Positions 33,968-45,986 of a stretch of DNA of 64,000 nt are shown here, piece after piece. The translations under genes were made by a program, and so were the position numbers. The notes beneath the pieces were generated by a model, which was given only the letters and a program-made list of their open reading frames with translations, searched no databases and was not told the origin of the DNA. The DNA comes from Saxidomus purpurata. Its lineage: Eukaryota > Mollusca > Bivalvia > Venerida > Veneridae. The first letter of the stretch is position 1; each line of letters opens with the position of its first letter. The stretch spans positions 30,205,962 to 30,269,961 of the forward strand of contig JAFMSR010000003.1 in NCBI GenBank assembly GCA_022818135.1, written 5' to 3'.

Positions 33968-34295
33968 ATTTCAGTACTGAGTACCAAGGATAACACAATA
34001 AAGAGCAAGCTCTTATTTCCATTGTGGTCCTTTATTTTAGAGAAAGAAACAGATACAAGGGAATCCGGGAACCAGACCCTAGCTCTTTTACGAATAGACC
34101 CCTTGGTCTCTTTCCCACGTGCCCGGTGTATAGCACCGATACGCGGACTACCTCTGGGTTTCTAACCAGTTCATCGCAGATAGGTGGGAAACACTGAAAA
34201 GCGTTTCTGAAATATCCAGTGCATCGGCCGAGAATCGAACCGGGGACCTCCGGATTGGTAGTCCAGAGCGTTAACCACTCGGCCACCACACCACC
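33968..34295 (-). mobile_element. tRNA-derived SINE, minus strand (longer type)
   Basis: The minus-strand head 'gtggccgagtggttaacgc' matches the tRNA A-box/D-arm pattern, with GGTTCGATTCTC as B box (34230-34241). Between them CTCTGGA-CTACCAA-TCCGGAG forms a 7-bp stem and 7-base loop. The body extends to the tetranucleotide tail at 33941-33967. ORFs at 33944-34412 on either strand are incidental to this repeat. Confidence 0.72.
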
Positions 34296-34443
34296 TTTGT
34301 ACTGTTTGATACTTGTACTGTTTGATATGAAAATAAAGCTTAAAACATGGAAGCAATCAAATAAAAAGTGCTTGAAATAGGCATTTCCTTCAGTAGGCAT
34401 GCCCAGTAGCAATATTCTGATGGTATGCCAAACTATATTATGG

Positions 34444-35057
34444 TATACTGGTTGGGGACCACCAAACCCGGACGACCATCAAACCGGACACTTGTTTAAA
34501 CGCATGAATATTTTCTTAATATTTACAATCATATGCTGTTGATAAAGCAGACACTTGGTTTCCATCCACAAAGTGCAACAAAACAGTTTAATGTAACTAT
34601 TTGACCAGAAATTTCACTATTTTGTCAGTCATTGAAATCATGCTTACATTGTCGGGGGAAAAGTGGAAAGTGACAGACTGTATAAGTGCAGTATTTCTGA
34701 GGCCCAGCAAAAAAAATTCACAAGTTAAACCTTTTATCTTGATACTGCATTAATGTGTTGAATGATTGATACAGTTAACGTAATGTAAAAGCTATCATCA
34801 CAATTAAACAAATCTATTTACACTATCTGTCCGGAAACATGGTACAGTTGTTCAATAAAATATAGCAATTTGGTAACCCCACAGCCGGGCCTCAAAAATG
34901 TGATTGATTTAATCTGATGGGTTAACGAGTAACCTTCCGTTTCAGAGAAGAACCTAACTTTCTACTGGTAAAATTTTGATAGCTAGATACAAAAATTGTC
35001 AGAGTTATCGAAAAATATGTTTGAAAAGTGTCCGGTTTTAGGACTCTAGCCAGTATA
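34444..35057. mobile_element. MITE with TA-flanked inverted ends
   Basis: 'tatactggttggg' at the left and 'tagccagtata' at the right are inverted. 'aaaccggacactt' (about 34480) recurs inverted as 'aagtgtccggttt' (about 35026). About 614 bp, non-coding. A TA target would suit a Tc1/mariner-type MITE. Confidence 0.6.
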
Positions 35058-35790
35058 TTTAATTACTACAGATTCTTCAGAAAGGTAATTGATTGCTACT
35101 TTCTTTACTTAAATTAGGACAAATCAGTCTTGAACTCGGTCCCTTTGGCTTAGATTTACATACCTAGATTGAATCCAACCCTTGAAATTACTATTTTGAA
35201 TAGAATTTGCTTCATTTATCTACTTGAATCCATTGTTGAGTTATGTCTAATCGTACATATGAGTAGCTATTCTTATGATCACAGTAGGTATCTCATATAT
35301 GTTATTTTGGTTCAGAAACAAATATCCAGCCGTTTTAAAAGTTTTAGTATTAGTAGTAGGTTAGTGGCAACTTTTGAATGCTGTCTTGCTGAAGAGTTGT
35401 ACGTGGTCTGTAATCACATTCTTCATCAAAAATTCAAATCTGCTAAACTGTTAAGTTCCTACAGGGACTTTTTTTCAAAATTATTGGATACAAAGAATCG
35501 GCCAACATTGGATACATTATGTTTAAGTACCGAGAAAACAATATTTCAAGCATTTCCTTGACATATTCATAAAATCACGCTTAAGTATAATTTATCATTT
35601 CCTTGTAATGATTAAAAAATGACTGATTATTTTTTATTAAAAACAAGCAGTTTCGTTTCCTGTTGTGGCAGATTCTTTTAAAGACGAAACTTTGACTCAA
35701 TTTCCTCATTGCCACTACAGTGATATAAATGTCTTTATTTTCAGTATCGAAAATACATGTTTTAATTTTAGCAATCGAGGAAGAGCTGTT
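35058..35790. other. No recognised feature
   Basis: AT-rich. The 130-residue plus-strand ORF at 35169-35561 is the longest in this interval, but has no recognised motif, start context or splice support, so I do not call it a gene. Confidence 0.4.
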
Positions 35791-36005
35791 GTGTGTCTTT
35801 AACTCTTATCCTTCTAGGGACAAGTGATTATGCCTTTGCTTTTAGTGCAGATCATGATCAGCCTGCACATCCATACACAATGGTATAAAATATATTAACT
35901 TTTTTATCTTTTAAAAATTTTAAAAAAAACACCTTTTAAAAAAAAAAAAACAAAAAAAAAAAAAAAAAAAAAAAATATAAATTTTTTAAAAAAAAAATTT
36001 TTTTT

Positions 36006-36042
<37 letters not shown>

Positions 36043-36375
36043 AATTAAAAATTTTATAAGTTGCAAATGGTCTAAGACAGTTACATGCAATCTTGTGGTC
36101 AACAGGGATACAAAAATTGCTTAACAAGATAACTACATTATCATTAACAAAAGGAATTATATTCCCTGAAATCTTCTGTGACTTAACCTTTAGCCTGCTA
36201 AATTTCTAAAATAGACTTTTTTATACATGTATTTCAATCTGGTGAGGGCCATTAGTTGTAAAAAGGGGTGCCTACTGAAAATTCTAAGACTTAAAAGCAA
36301 ATGCACTGATCTTAGTCAGACTTCATAGATGTGCAGGCTGATCATGATCTACACTGGTCACGTAGACAGAATCAC
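35790..36375. mobile_element. Inverted-repeat element around a poly-A/T core
   Basis: 'gcagatcatgatcagcctgc' plus 'acat' (about 35846-35869) recurs inverted at about 36330-36353 ('atgtgcaggctgatcatgat'). The centre (35925-36050) is long A and T runs. Confidence 0.55.
35925..36050. repeat. Low-complexity poly-A/poly-T tract
   Basis: Runs of 10-30 A with short T runs. This is likely a slippage-prone or poorly resolved assembly segment. Confidence 0.85.
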
Positions 36376-36824
36376 TGGCATCCTGCATGTTAGGATTGAA
36401 GAGTCTGAGACATCTTGAACTGAAAAGAGAAAATGAGAGAACAGCAAATGTTACACACCCTACTAATTCAGACATAGTTTGGTTCACATGTACTTGCTAT
36501 AAGAGTTTCCTCTTCTGTACCTGTACAACAGACCTGTCAAAAGCTGTGAAGTGGATAGAACTGATGGCATTTTAAATGCTCAAGGCAATACAGGCGTAAC
36601 TTTTGACATAAAGGACATACATGTTTTGCTTTGTACCCTGGATTTATTGTTGTATTGTGCATTGAACATGACTCATATTGGAAAGCTTGTATGCTGAATA
36701 ATGATAAATATCATTACTTGTGCAAGTTGTTTTACATGTATGTACCTTTGTATGTTCGTTTTGACTTCCTATGGTATTCCGTTACTACTTAAAATTCTGT
36801 ATTCATGAAATACTTGTATGTCTA

Positions 36825-36852
36825 ATAAAATATGACACACTTGATGAAAATA
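36825..36852 (+). terminator. Candidate poly(A) signals
   Basis: 'taataaaatatgacacactt' and 'gaaaataaaaaaag', two AATAAA hexamers 22 bases apart. They could end a long CDC37 3'UTR (4.3 kb) or an unseen transcript. Confidence 0.3.
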
Positions 36853-37109
36853 AAAAAAGACTAAATAATGTTAATAGTATGTGTTGTGTGCATTACTTTT
36901 GACCAAAATGTTCAGTAGGCAAACTTATCAGAACCCAATCATAGAGCATCCCTATTAACAAAAATATGAAGACTGTTTTAAATATTCAGGAGTTAACTAT
37001 ACCAGTACTGAGCAGGCAACTGCCACAACCATGTCTGTGAATTAATTACTGGAACATTTACCTGCTCTCTGTAAGTTTTCCCAAATGAAAGGAATTTTTT
37101 ATCTGTGTC

Positions 37110-37470
37110 GGCCTAGTTGGATGGGGGATATAGGAATGGTCTTCGTCAGTACCCATCATTTCCTGTCTGCTCGTATCTCTTTAACCCATTGAAGGATTTT
37201 TTATGAAACTCGAGTCATATGTTCACTTCATCAAGATGATGAGCAGAGCTCATGAGCCAGTCATGCTGGCTCAAGGTGAAGGTCACAACTTGAGGTCAAA
37301 GGTTTGAGTCTTGTTTTTCCTGTCCTTTAATATCTCCTTAACCCTTTGAGGAATTTGATGAAACTGTGTTCAAATGTTTATCTCATCGATTTAAGGAGCA
37401 AAACACATCATCTGGCCATGCCAACTTAATGTGATGGCCACAACTGAAGGTCAAAGATTTGAATCTGTCT
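37110..37470 (+). mobile_element. Repeat fragment related to 18250-18475
   Basis: 'gggggatataggaatggtctt', 'atctctttaaccc', 'atgaaactcgagtcatatgttc' and 'ctcaaggtgaaggtcacaac', followed by a second diverged unit. Non-coding. Confidence 0.5.
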
Positions 37471-38990
37471 TTTAGACTGCTTTGTACCAATAGCCAATAT
37501 AATCAAAAGCAGGAGGTGCTTATATTATGTTCACAATGCTTCAAAGTTATCTTTTCTGACTGATAAATGTCTAGAAAACTGCCTCCTACCTAGCTCTCGG
37601 TTTAAAAAATTTACGCTGAAGACAGCAAGGTCATCATGCCGGTTGTGATCTACTGTGAGCAAATATAAACAAGATGAATATCAAAGTCAGCTGATCAAAG
37701 TTACTAATCAAGGGTTGTGTACAGTTTATCAATTTAACAGCAAAAATCATACATTTTTCAAGGGCAAAATTTCTGGCTAAGATGGCTCAGAAAGATATTT
37801 TTGCACGAAATGATTCAGCAGAAATGTTAAAAATAGCTAAACAGCTAATAATATCGGCTAATATATATACCTACCCTTTAAGGGATTAATAAACAGTTGC
37901 ACCTTTCTGTTTGGACAATGGCTGTCATTGCTGTACACACAATATTTATTCCAGTCATGCAAACCTATGACCGCAATACAGAAATACAACAAAGCAAGAG
38001 TTGTACCTCGCAATCCCATGACATTATATATCAAGTGTGTACCCTTGTCACACAAGTGTTGCAATATCAGGTGTGACTGTGACATTCCTTAAAATTATGT
38101 CTTTGCTGACTTTGTAAACATATCGAAGGGATTGGGATTTTACCTTTCTTGTTTACAACTTTTATTTCTTGCTGTGAAGTGAAAGAAAACTACCGATGGT
38201 TTAATTTCATAGTATATTGCATTGAAGATTTTGTGTGAAGAGAAACAGATAGATGTTTTACATTTTTATGTACACTTTGAATTGACTGATAGAATAATTG
38301 ATCAAGTTAGACATAGAAGGTACTAAAATAATTAAAGGTCATTGATACAAATGTAGTTTAATTGGTTATCTGTTAACCAGTTATTCAAGCTTATGAACTA
38401 TTAATTTAGCCCATTCATAAATAATCAAGAGGTCATATTTAATCTATCAAGGCTACAGTACACCTGTTTTATTTCAAGATTAGATTAAAGGTTTTGAATT
38501 GTAAGAAGATCAAGTGTCAATTTTTATGCCTGATTGGCTGTAAAATAGTTGAAAGACATTTCAAAGCATAAAGTAAACTATGTGCTGGTTCATATTTTTG
38601 TTCTGGTTTGTCATTACCTATGATGCCCCACATTTTTTTACAAAATCGCCCAATCATGCGTTTTAAAATTTTCCAAGTCAGTAAAATGAATTTTTGGTTT
38701 CATACTTTACAGCGAAAACTACCATATTCTATTAAACAGCTATCACAAAAAAATTAACATGTAAAAAAATATCTCCAAGAATTTCTCGAGCATGTAAGAA
38801 AAGTATCATCTCTGAGTGTAAAGCATCAATGACCAACAGCAGACAAATCTCTTTTTAAAACAAAAAGGTGATTTTGAAATAAAATTTGGCTGCAATGTGC
38901 ATAGAACGGTCAACGATTTGAAAAAAACTCCACTCCAGTTTAAGTTTAATTTAATGCGTGTAGTATATACATGCAAATTTTGTAAACAAC
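37471..38990. other. Intergenic; upstream region of the next gene
   Basis: No repeat structure or gene recognised. The last few hundred bases precede the start codon at 38991 and would contain its promoter. I see no clear TATA box at the right distance. Confidence 0.4.
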
Positions 38991-39104
38991 ATGGCGACGG
39001 ACAGGGGAACAAAGGCAGCTCTCGCTGCAGAGGGAGAATTTTCCAAGTTTTTAGACGAATTGAACCAGTATGAGTTCATGAAAGTATATGAGAATGAAGA
39101 CGAG
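38991..39104 (+). CDS. Unidentified gene, first exon A (38 codons)
   Basis: 'aacaacATGGCG' is a good animal start context. The ORF encodes MATDRGTKAALAAEGEFSKF, then LDELNQYEFMKVYENEDE, and stops at a consensus GAG|GTAAGG donor in phase 0. Codon use and local GC are clearly higher than in the AT-rich flanks. The segment is acidic towards its end and looks like a folded N-terminal helix region, but I do not recognise the family. It joins in frame to the exon at 42123. The remainder of the gene must lie beyond the window. Confidence 0.7.
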
Positions 39105-39479
39105 GTAAGGATATTACATTATTAATGATTGACATGTTATGACATCTTGTTTGGCAGGTGTACTAACGAGATGACACCTCGCATCTGAATGATTTGTGAA
39201 AGTTTGTGTTTTATAGCAAATACACGAACAGGTTGTCAGGCGTGCAACAACATCAAAGGAGCGTGAATGTATCCTGTACTAACAGGGGCCTAGTATCTAT
39301 AGATGAAGACTGAAGGGATTCAGCACATGACTGAAAATAGATGTTTACTCTTCAATTGATTCGCGTTGAATGCCAAAAATGCATATTTTATTTATTTATA
39401 TGTTAGTATTGTAAAATTAGACAGTTTATAGGGCATGAGGACAGAAATTTTGTGGTGTGTGAATAAGGTGCAAGTAAAT

Positions 39480-40160
39480 GGGGCACAATTTTTGTTTGAC
39501 ACCAACTCATATTTGAAGAGCTCTTTAAATATTTGGGAGACCTCTTCAAATAATTTTAGAGGTCTCTAATTCAATTACAGCTCTCTTCAAATAATTGTAG
39601 CGACTCAAATCCCAATAGAGAAGTTTTTAAATATTTGAGAGCTCTCGATCATGATACCAAATATTTATTAAAGTGCGCAATAAATGAATTTAAGACCTGC
39701 TAAAAGTCAGTTGTTGTGGTGTGTCAAATATTTACATCATCTAAGGATCCATAGTAGATTTGAAGACCCTACAATTCAATTAATGATATCATTTATTAAT
39801 TTGTAGCATGCACTAAAGCAATTGAAGTGCGGTACAATTCAATTAGAGCCCTGTAAATAAATTTGAGCTCAATGCATGATATCAAAAATTGAATTGCACT
39901 GTGCTTCAATGGATTTACAGAGTTCTCCTGGTATAATGTTTAATTCTATCTGAACTTATTTGTAGTGTGTGATAAAAGAAGCTTGGTAAAATTCAATTTT
40001 TGGACATTTATCATCAATTCATTTGTAGCAAAACAATTCAATTTGAGGCTTTTTTTTTCATTATAATTATAGAGATAAGTTAATTTAATTGTGCTGCAAA
40101 TGAATTTTTGATGTCATTGATTAAATTTTAGGGGTCTCCAGTTCTAATTTATTTGCCTGT
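39480..40160. repeat. Cryptic diverged tandem tract rich in 'caattgaa'-like blocks
   Basis: Blocks such as 'aagagctctttaaatatttg', 'ttcaaataattttag', 'attcaattagagccctgta' and 'atgatatcaaa' recur about every 60-80 bases in diverged form. No coding content. Confidence 0.45.
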
Positions 40161-41312
40161 ATGCATTTGGCATTTATAAAAACGTAAACAAGCAGACAAA
40201 GTCTACATTTATTTGCCTTGAAACAGTGCTTGATATTTTTATGTAGATGTAAGATTTTTATTTAGTATTATAAACTTCTCAATTTATCTAGTATTATAAA
40301 CATCTCTTCTCAAGTAATGATATTCAATATGCACGTCTAGTCTAGAAGCGCTAGACCTTTTTTGCCTTGAATGCAGCTTTCAAGGTCAAACTAAACAAAA
40401 GGTTGTTTGCGCATCTTGTGCTGTACATGTTTCCCGTACATGTATGCATCATTATTGAAGATAGGACAGAAACACTACTAAAGCTATGATGAAAATAAAA
40501 AAATATAGTTATAAAAAAAAATCCAAAAAGTTGAGTTCTGGAAACCATACTGATTATTTGATGTAGTCCTTTAATGTTTATGCTCAAGCAAGAAAGTAAT
40601 TCTAACCGCATTTAAACAAAGCAGTTTTGCAATCAAGATATCTGAATCAAACGGCCTTGTAAATTTATTACTAATATGGTCACAACACTATAAGACCTCA
40701 AACTTGAATTAGTTTAATTTACATGCAAATTTAGTAAGTGGTGATACTTGAAATAAAATTTAGCTTGAGGGTACGTCTCGTAGTTTTAAAACTATAAGCT
40801 CTTGCTACAGTTATATCATATCAGATGTAAAATCTCACACTGGTAAACCTTTCAAAATATGTTTAGATATAATAAAAGTGGTTTTATAGCTTTTATGTAA
40901 ATATATAACTGACCATGCAAATGCCTGTTTTACAAGGGAAAAAGGGTTTTACCTTTGTAGATTACAGGTGTGCAGCATGTTGTTAAACAATCGAGTACAG
41001 GTGTGGCTGCTTGCCTTTGTTTAAAAACATTGTTAAAAGAATGGGAGTCCATTTAGATGTCTAGTGATAAATATAATGGGCGCATCTGATGGTATTTTGA
41101 ATGCACTAGTTCTGCATTATTTCATATGCTTTTTTTCGAAGCTTGTGATTCAGTTTCTATTTTAATAATTTATACTAATTTGCTTCTTCTCAGTATGGAA
41201 ACAAGTTCTTTCAACTCAGATTTATTGCTCTTGAGACTCATTCCAAATGAAATCATTCTTGAAGAGAAGGCCATGTAGAAATAGCTATGTCTTGCCTAAA
41301 ATCATAACCACT

Positions 41313-41378
41313 GTGGCGCTTGTGTGGTTTGAACCCAGGACCCTACAATCCTGAGACAAACACTACCACAGTCAGAGG
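41313..41378 (-). mobile_element. tRNA-like SINE head, minus strand
   Basis: The minus strand has 'gactgtggtagtgtttg' (A-box-like) and GGGTTCAAACC (B-box-like, about 41326-41336). The body is unclear. Confidence 0.45.
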
Positions 41379-41762
41379 TGTAGCTAGGGACACAATTGAA
41401 GTACGCCCAGTTTTGAGTAAGGGGGGTGTGGGGCCGATTTTTTAAAGCCAAATATAATGTAAATAATTAGGATGTTTAAAACTTATTTTATTGCATTTAT
41501 AAAACACAAGTTTACCATTTGTGATTAGAAATAAACCGATACTGTAAATGTACCCGAGTGGACATGAACACCCATTAGGCACAAGTTGAACATCATTTTT
41601 AGGCCATTTAAATTTTTTTTTATATTTTGAAATTCAAAGTTCTTCCATGAGTATGGGATTTTGTCTGGCTACGTGCCTGACAGTGTAAAACAGTTCTCTG
41701 CAGACCAGTATACAAGACTAATACAACTAAAGGCCAACTTAAAACATTAATAATAAGAATAC

Positions 41763-41960
41763 GGACCAGTGGTTAGGGTTGCTGACTTGAAATCACTTCA
41801 ACCCCTCATTGATTGAAGGCCATAGGTTCAAGCCCTGTTAAGGACTATAATACTTTATGTGAGAAAATTAGTAGTTTTTTACGGAGGATAGGATACTGCT
41901 CAAGAATGACGGTTAAGTAAACTGCCAATTTCTACAAAGACAGGAGTTAAGCAACATCAA
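41763..41960 (+). mobile_element. tRNA-derived SINE
   Basis: 'accagtggttagggttgctg' and GGTTCAAGCCC (41825-41835) are tRNA-promoter-like. The tail is 'gttaagtaaactgccaa..' and then (CAACAT)-like triplets. Confidence 0.55.
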
Positions 41961-42122
41961 CATCAACAGCAATAAGAAAACCACAGAAAAGAAAAATCTG
42001 AAGAATAAAGACATTTAAAACTACAATGCAACTTTCATGATATTGTCTCATCAATATACATACACCGGTAAGTATGTGTCCAGGAAGAACAATTTATTGC
42101 AACTCTGTTAATGCTTTGTTAG

Positions 42123-42233
42123 GTACCGCCTGAAGACGCCTGCCATGGGTCCACACAGATGGTGTTACAGCCATTGGGAGATTACGACCTGGACGATGAC
42201 TGCTTGGATGGTTCTGCCTCCTCAGACAGTGTG
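42123..42233 (+). CDS. Unidentified gene, exon B (37 codons)
   Basis: Acceptor 'ttgttag', donor GTG|GTAAGT, phase 0 at both ends. It encodes VPPEDACHGSTQMVLQPLGD, then YDLDDDCLDGSASSDSV. It is Asp/Ser-rich with acidic stretches that suit CK2-type phosphorylation or a disordered linker. It continues exon A in frame. Its donor is the first of a series of reiterated donors (42234-42520). Family not recognised. Confidence 0.7.
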
Positions 42234-42520
42234 GTAAGTCCTCTTCTCTGTATAGTAGTGTGGTAAGTCCTCTTCTCTGTATAGCAGTGTGGTAATTCCT
42301 CTTCTCTGTAAAGCAGTGTGGTAAGTCCTCTTCTCTGCTGTATAGTCGTGTGAAGTCTTCTCCGCCCCCCCCCCTCTGTAAAGCAGTGTGGTAAGTCCTC
42401 TTCTCTGTATAGCATTTTCTTCAATATGGGAAAGATATGCCACCTCAGACCCTGTTCTCTAGACAGTGTGTACTGCAATGTAGACAGCTATTCCTGCCCA
42501 GACAGTGTGGTAAGTCCTGT
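42231..42520 (+). repeat. 29-bp minisatellite reiterating the exon B splice donor
   Basis: Units read GTAAGTCCTCTTCTCTGTAT followed by AGCAGTGTG. Exact GTAAGT donors after 'GTG' occur at 42234, 42263, 42321, 42391 and 42510, plus a variant GTAATT at 42292. Weaker decayed copies ('acagtgtg(g)taa') continue to about 42970. Each unit also has a pyrimidine tract and an AG. Confidence 0.85.
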
Positions 42521-45500
42521 TCTCTACAGTGTCCTCATCAGTGACAGATATTCCTCCTCATATGGCATGGCAAGTAAAGTAAAGTACTGCTCTATCAAAA
42601 GTTTTTACTGCCTTCAAGGACGGATTTGCATTCCCTGACAGTGTGATAATTACTTTTTATGAGAGACAGATTATGTGGTAGTTACTAATGTAATCTTTAG
42701 TCTATTTCTACTGCTGACAGAGAGACATGATACCTCAAACAGTGTGGTAACAATGTGGTAATTCTGTTTTAATCTTGAGACTGCACTTACTGCCATCAGA
42801 ATTAAACAGTGTATGTGGTAAAAACTACTTGGAAACACGATCACGCTGTGCATTGCTGTAAATTAGTAGTTACAGATCAAGATTTGTAACCTTTGCTTTT
42901 ATAAGCTGGAAGAAACTCATTGTGGTAACTTTAGACTGCATAATTATACTTCCGTAATAGTGTGGTAAACACTGTTGAGATTGCACTATACCCCAATAGG
43001 TTTTGAGAATGTGTACGCTTCAGATTCCAGATATATAAGGGTACCTGTAAGAACCTTTTATAAGACAGATAATCACATGGAATAAATTTAAAGGAAGCAA
43101 AAGTTAAGTAGGTCTAAACCATTGAGTACATATCAAAGAAATGATAAATGTCACAAATACATCAAACAGTGACAGATGATAGTGTTGCAATAAAGGGACA
43201 GAAGTGATCTGTAGAGATTTCAGATTATGTTGACAGAGTTATCCTTCTTTGATTAAAGCCAAGACAAGATAGAAAATTACTTTGGTTAGACACTACTGAT
43301 TTGAAATTACTTTAGTCGCAGACGACTGATTTGGAAAGAAAAATAGCTGCTTGTCTAAGATTATGTCAAGTGTTTTTCAATATATCAAGTTTTAACACAT
43401 TTTGGAATTGAAGGCAGAGCCTGAACGAAATGGATGTGTCTTCGTGAGTCTGTATGATGACAAGCAAAACTAAATATACAAAGATTTTTGTAGCTTTCAT
43501 GAGAAGAAACTCAACAGTCTGGATCTCTTCAATCTATCATTCTTTTTAGGCTTGTACTTACGTCTGTTTATAAAATTTTGTCTGCTCGGCTTTAATTAAA
43601 CATTTACCATACTTGCCCACAACTTTTAACATCAAAAGATCTGTTTTCCATTCATAATCCAGCAAGATTGACTTATGTAAATTACAGTACCCTAATACTA
43701 ATTCAGATGTGTGGCTGTAGAAATGGTCAAACTTTGTGACTTAACCTAGGTAATTTTTACCAGTCAGATCGGGTTGTGAATGTTAAGACTCTTAACCAAG
43801 TGAAAACTTCTTTAATTCAGTTGTTAAATTGTGTAAAGCATTCATATAATTATGATTGACTTCTATGAAACAGTGTGAAGGGTAACTTCTCTTTTTATTC
43901 TGAGCAAATATAAAAAACTTTGGAGAAAAAGACCCACAAGGTCACACTAGTTATTACCCAGAGGCATGTGTAATTAAGTTCATAGACAGGAATGATCGAT
44001 CGAAGACTTGTGTTTCGGTGAAAATAATCTGTAGATCATTGAAAGTGAAATCTCCAGTTGATCACAATTGTTCTTGATGGTGATGAACATATGTTTAGTA
44101 TAAAAATAATGAAATTAATTCCATACTGAAGAACAGATTAAAATTAAACTATTAAAATAATTTTGGCTTTTCGTTGAAGTTCAGTACTAATTACTTTGCT
44201 AATTCAGGAATAAATTTACTTTTCATAAATATTAAAAACTTATGACAGGAGAAGTACATAATTAGCTGTATTTCATCAGGCACTACAGTTGAGACCGCTG
44301 TTCTTGATATATTTTATGTAGATTGTTTTTAGGAGTACTAATTTGCCTCCACCTTTATTACTACATCCAATTCCTTCAGTATTTTCAGACGTCACTGTAT
44401 AATCATATCCAGATCTGATCATCCGTATTGTAAGCTAGTGGTTTATATTGCGGGGAATTATGAATAGGCAATTTGGCAGCTATTTCATCCACATCAACAT
44501 TCTTTCCATTGCTCTTTCACATTAAACTAATTTTCATGTTTTCGTAATCGTGATTGGTTATTATTGATTGATTAACAATTTGGTTTACGAGTCCTCGATA
44601 CTCTGATGGAGACAGGGAGAAAGATGCGGAAGCAAAAAAAGCCCGAAGTCTGGAGAACATCAATAAAATATCACTGTATCTCATTTCATTGGGCAATCTT
44701 TTTTCATCCAAATTGGAGACAAGTCTTCCATTTAATATCAGAAGTCTTTTGAGAGACTTTTTTTTCTGTACATTTAAACTTGATACAACATAATCAACTG
44801 GATTATTTGTGAAGAAACAGTTTAGTGAAATTGAAAATATTTTTATTTGTTCTGCAGTTTTAGAGAAAAAATTCATAATCAAAGTTAATTTTTTTTAGAA
44901 ATTCTTGTTCGGAGAAAATGGGACATAATATTACAAAATTGTCAATTTGTTCCTAAAACAGAAAGTTGTAGAGAAACATGAATTTGGTATATGTGAAAAA
45001 ATAACTATGTTACTGATTCATCGAATGAAGTAGCAGTTTGTTTTGTAATAAACTCAATGACATTGTGTTAAGTACGCAGCTTCATTTATTAATAGCTAGA
45101 ATCTGATTTCTGAAAGAACCTTGAAGAGATCTTCTTGTATTCACTAATTGGCATCAATGGAGCACTTGTTGAGTGTAATGACAGACTGTTAATTCCAAGA
45201 AATTTTGTATGGGTTACTATTTGTCAGAAATAATAAATGTGCAAATTTTCTACAGGATTCTTTGTTCATTTACACCGATCACGAACTAGCATTCATTTTG
45301 GAAGAAGGCAGAAGAGAGAACAGGGGAAACGTATTACTGTTCATATTTTGGTATTCATATGAGAAAGTATTTGAACTCAGTATTACGCCAAGGCCTACTT
45401 TCATGTTAAATTTGCTGGCAGGGTTATGTTTTCTAATTAAGAAGCTTTTACTTGGTTTTGTCATCAGCTTGTCTGATATTTTGTTCTTTATTGTCAGGTC

Positions 45501-45986
45501 GTTCTGTTTTAGTGTTATACTCTCACGTTTTTCAGTGGGATATTGTTTTTTGTTACTTAATACTAAGTTAGTGCCATAATCACCTTAGCTTGGAACTGTG
45601 TAAATAATTATGACTAACCGTTTTGTGTTAATTGTGCAGTGATATAGACAATATTGATAATAATATTACTTTGGCAGCTTACGTAGGACTTTTTTGCATT
45701 TATGACGCTAGAATTTGCAGTCGAACATTTTTGTGTTTGACCTTTGATGAAGGTTTTCTGGATATTTTTCTGTTATTTTCAGTGAAAAGTTATTTTCATC
45801 ATAATATCTTGCTCTTAATTATTCTGTTTACTAAAACACAAGTCAAAATGATGTTATTTTAGTGATGTCAATCAGTGTATTCTCAAAGATTAGCGAAGAA
45901 TCAAAAATTTGCATACACTCAAAGGTGATAATAAAAATTATGATCTGAAAGAAAAAAAGATCTTGAAATTGAAAATAAAGTGAATA
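42521..45986. other. Intronic or intergenic DNA, no further gene supported
   Basis: Decayed donor-repeat copies run to about 42970, then AT-rich DNA. ORFs at 44517-44882 (minus, 121 aa) and 45205-45579 (plus, 124 aa) are open by chance: hydrophobic, phenylalanine-rich compositions typical of translated AT-rich DNA, with no motifs. Confidence 0.5.

Larger units (their letters stand above)
39105..42122 (+). other. Intron between exon A and exon B
   Basis: Contains a cryptic repeat tract (39480-40160), tRNA-like repeats at 41313 and 41763, and otherwise AT-rich DNA. Ends in the acceptor 'gctttgttag'. Confidence 0.6.

Noticed and set aside
35169..35561. 130-residue plus-strand ORF
   Set aside because: Longest free-standing ORF here, but without motifs, promoter or homology I can name. 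It is probably open by chance.
42234..42420. Array of 7-base micro-exons (AG|CAGTGTG|GTAAGT)
   Set aside because: The intervening 'introns' would be about 22 bases, too short for normal splicing; alternative donor use is more plausible.
42182..42478. 98- and 73-residue minus-strand repetitive ORFs
   Set aside because: They are antisense translations of exon B and the 29-bp donor minisatellite.
44517..44882. 121-residue minus-strand ORF
   Set aside because: Phe/Asn/Lys/Ser-rich translation of AT-rich DNA with no domain.
45205..45579. 124-residue plus-strand hydrophobic ORF, resembling a membrane protein
   Set aside because: Hydrophobicity follows from T-richness; no start context, conserved motif or splice sites.
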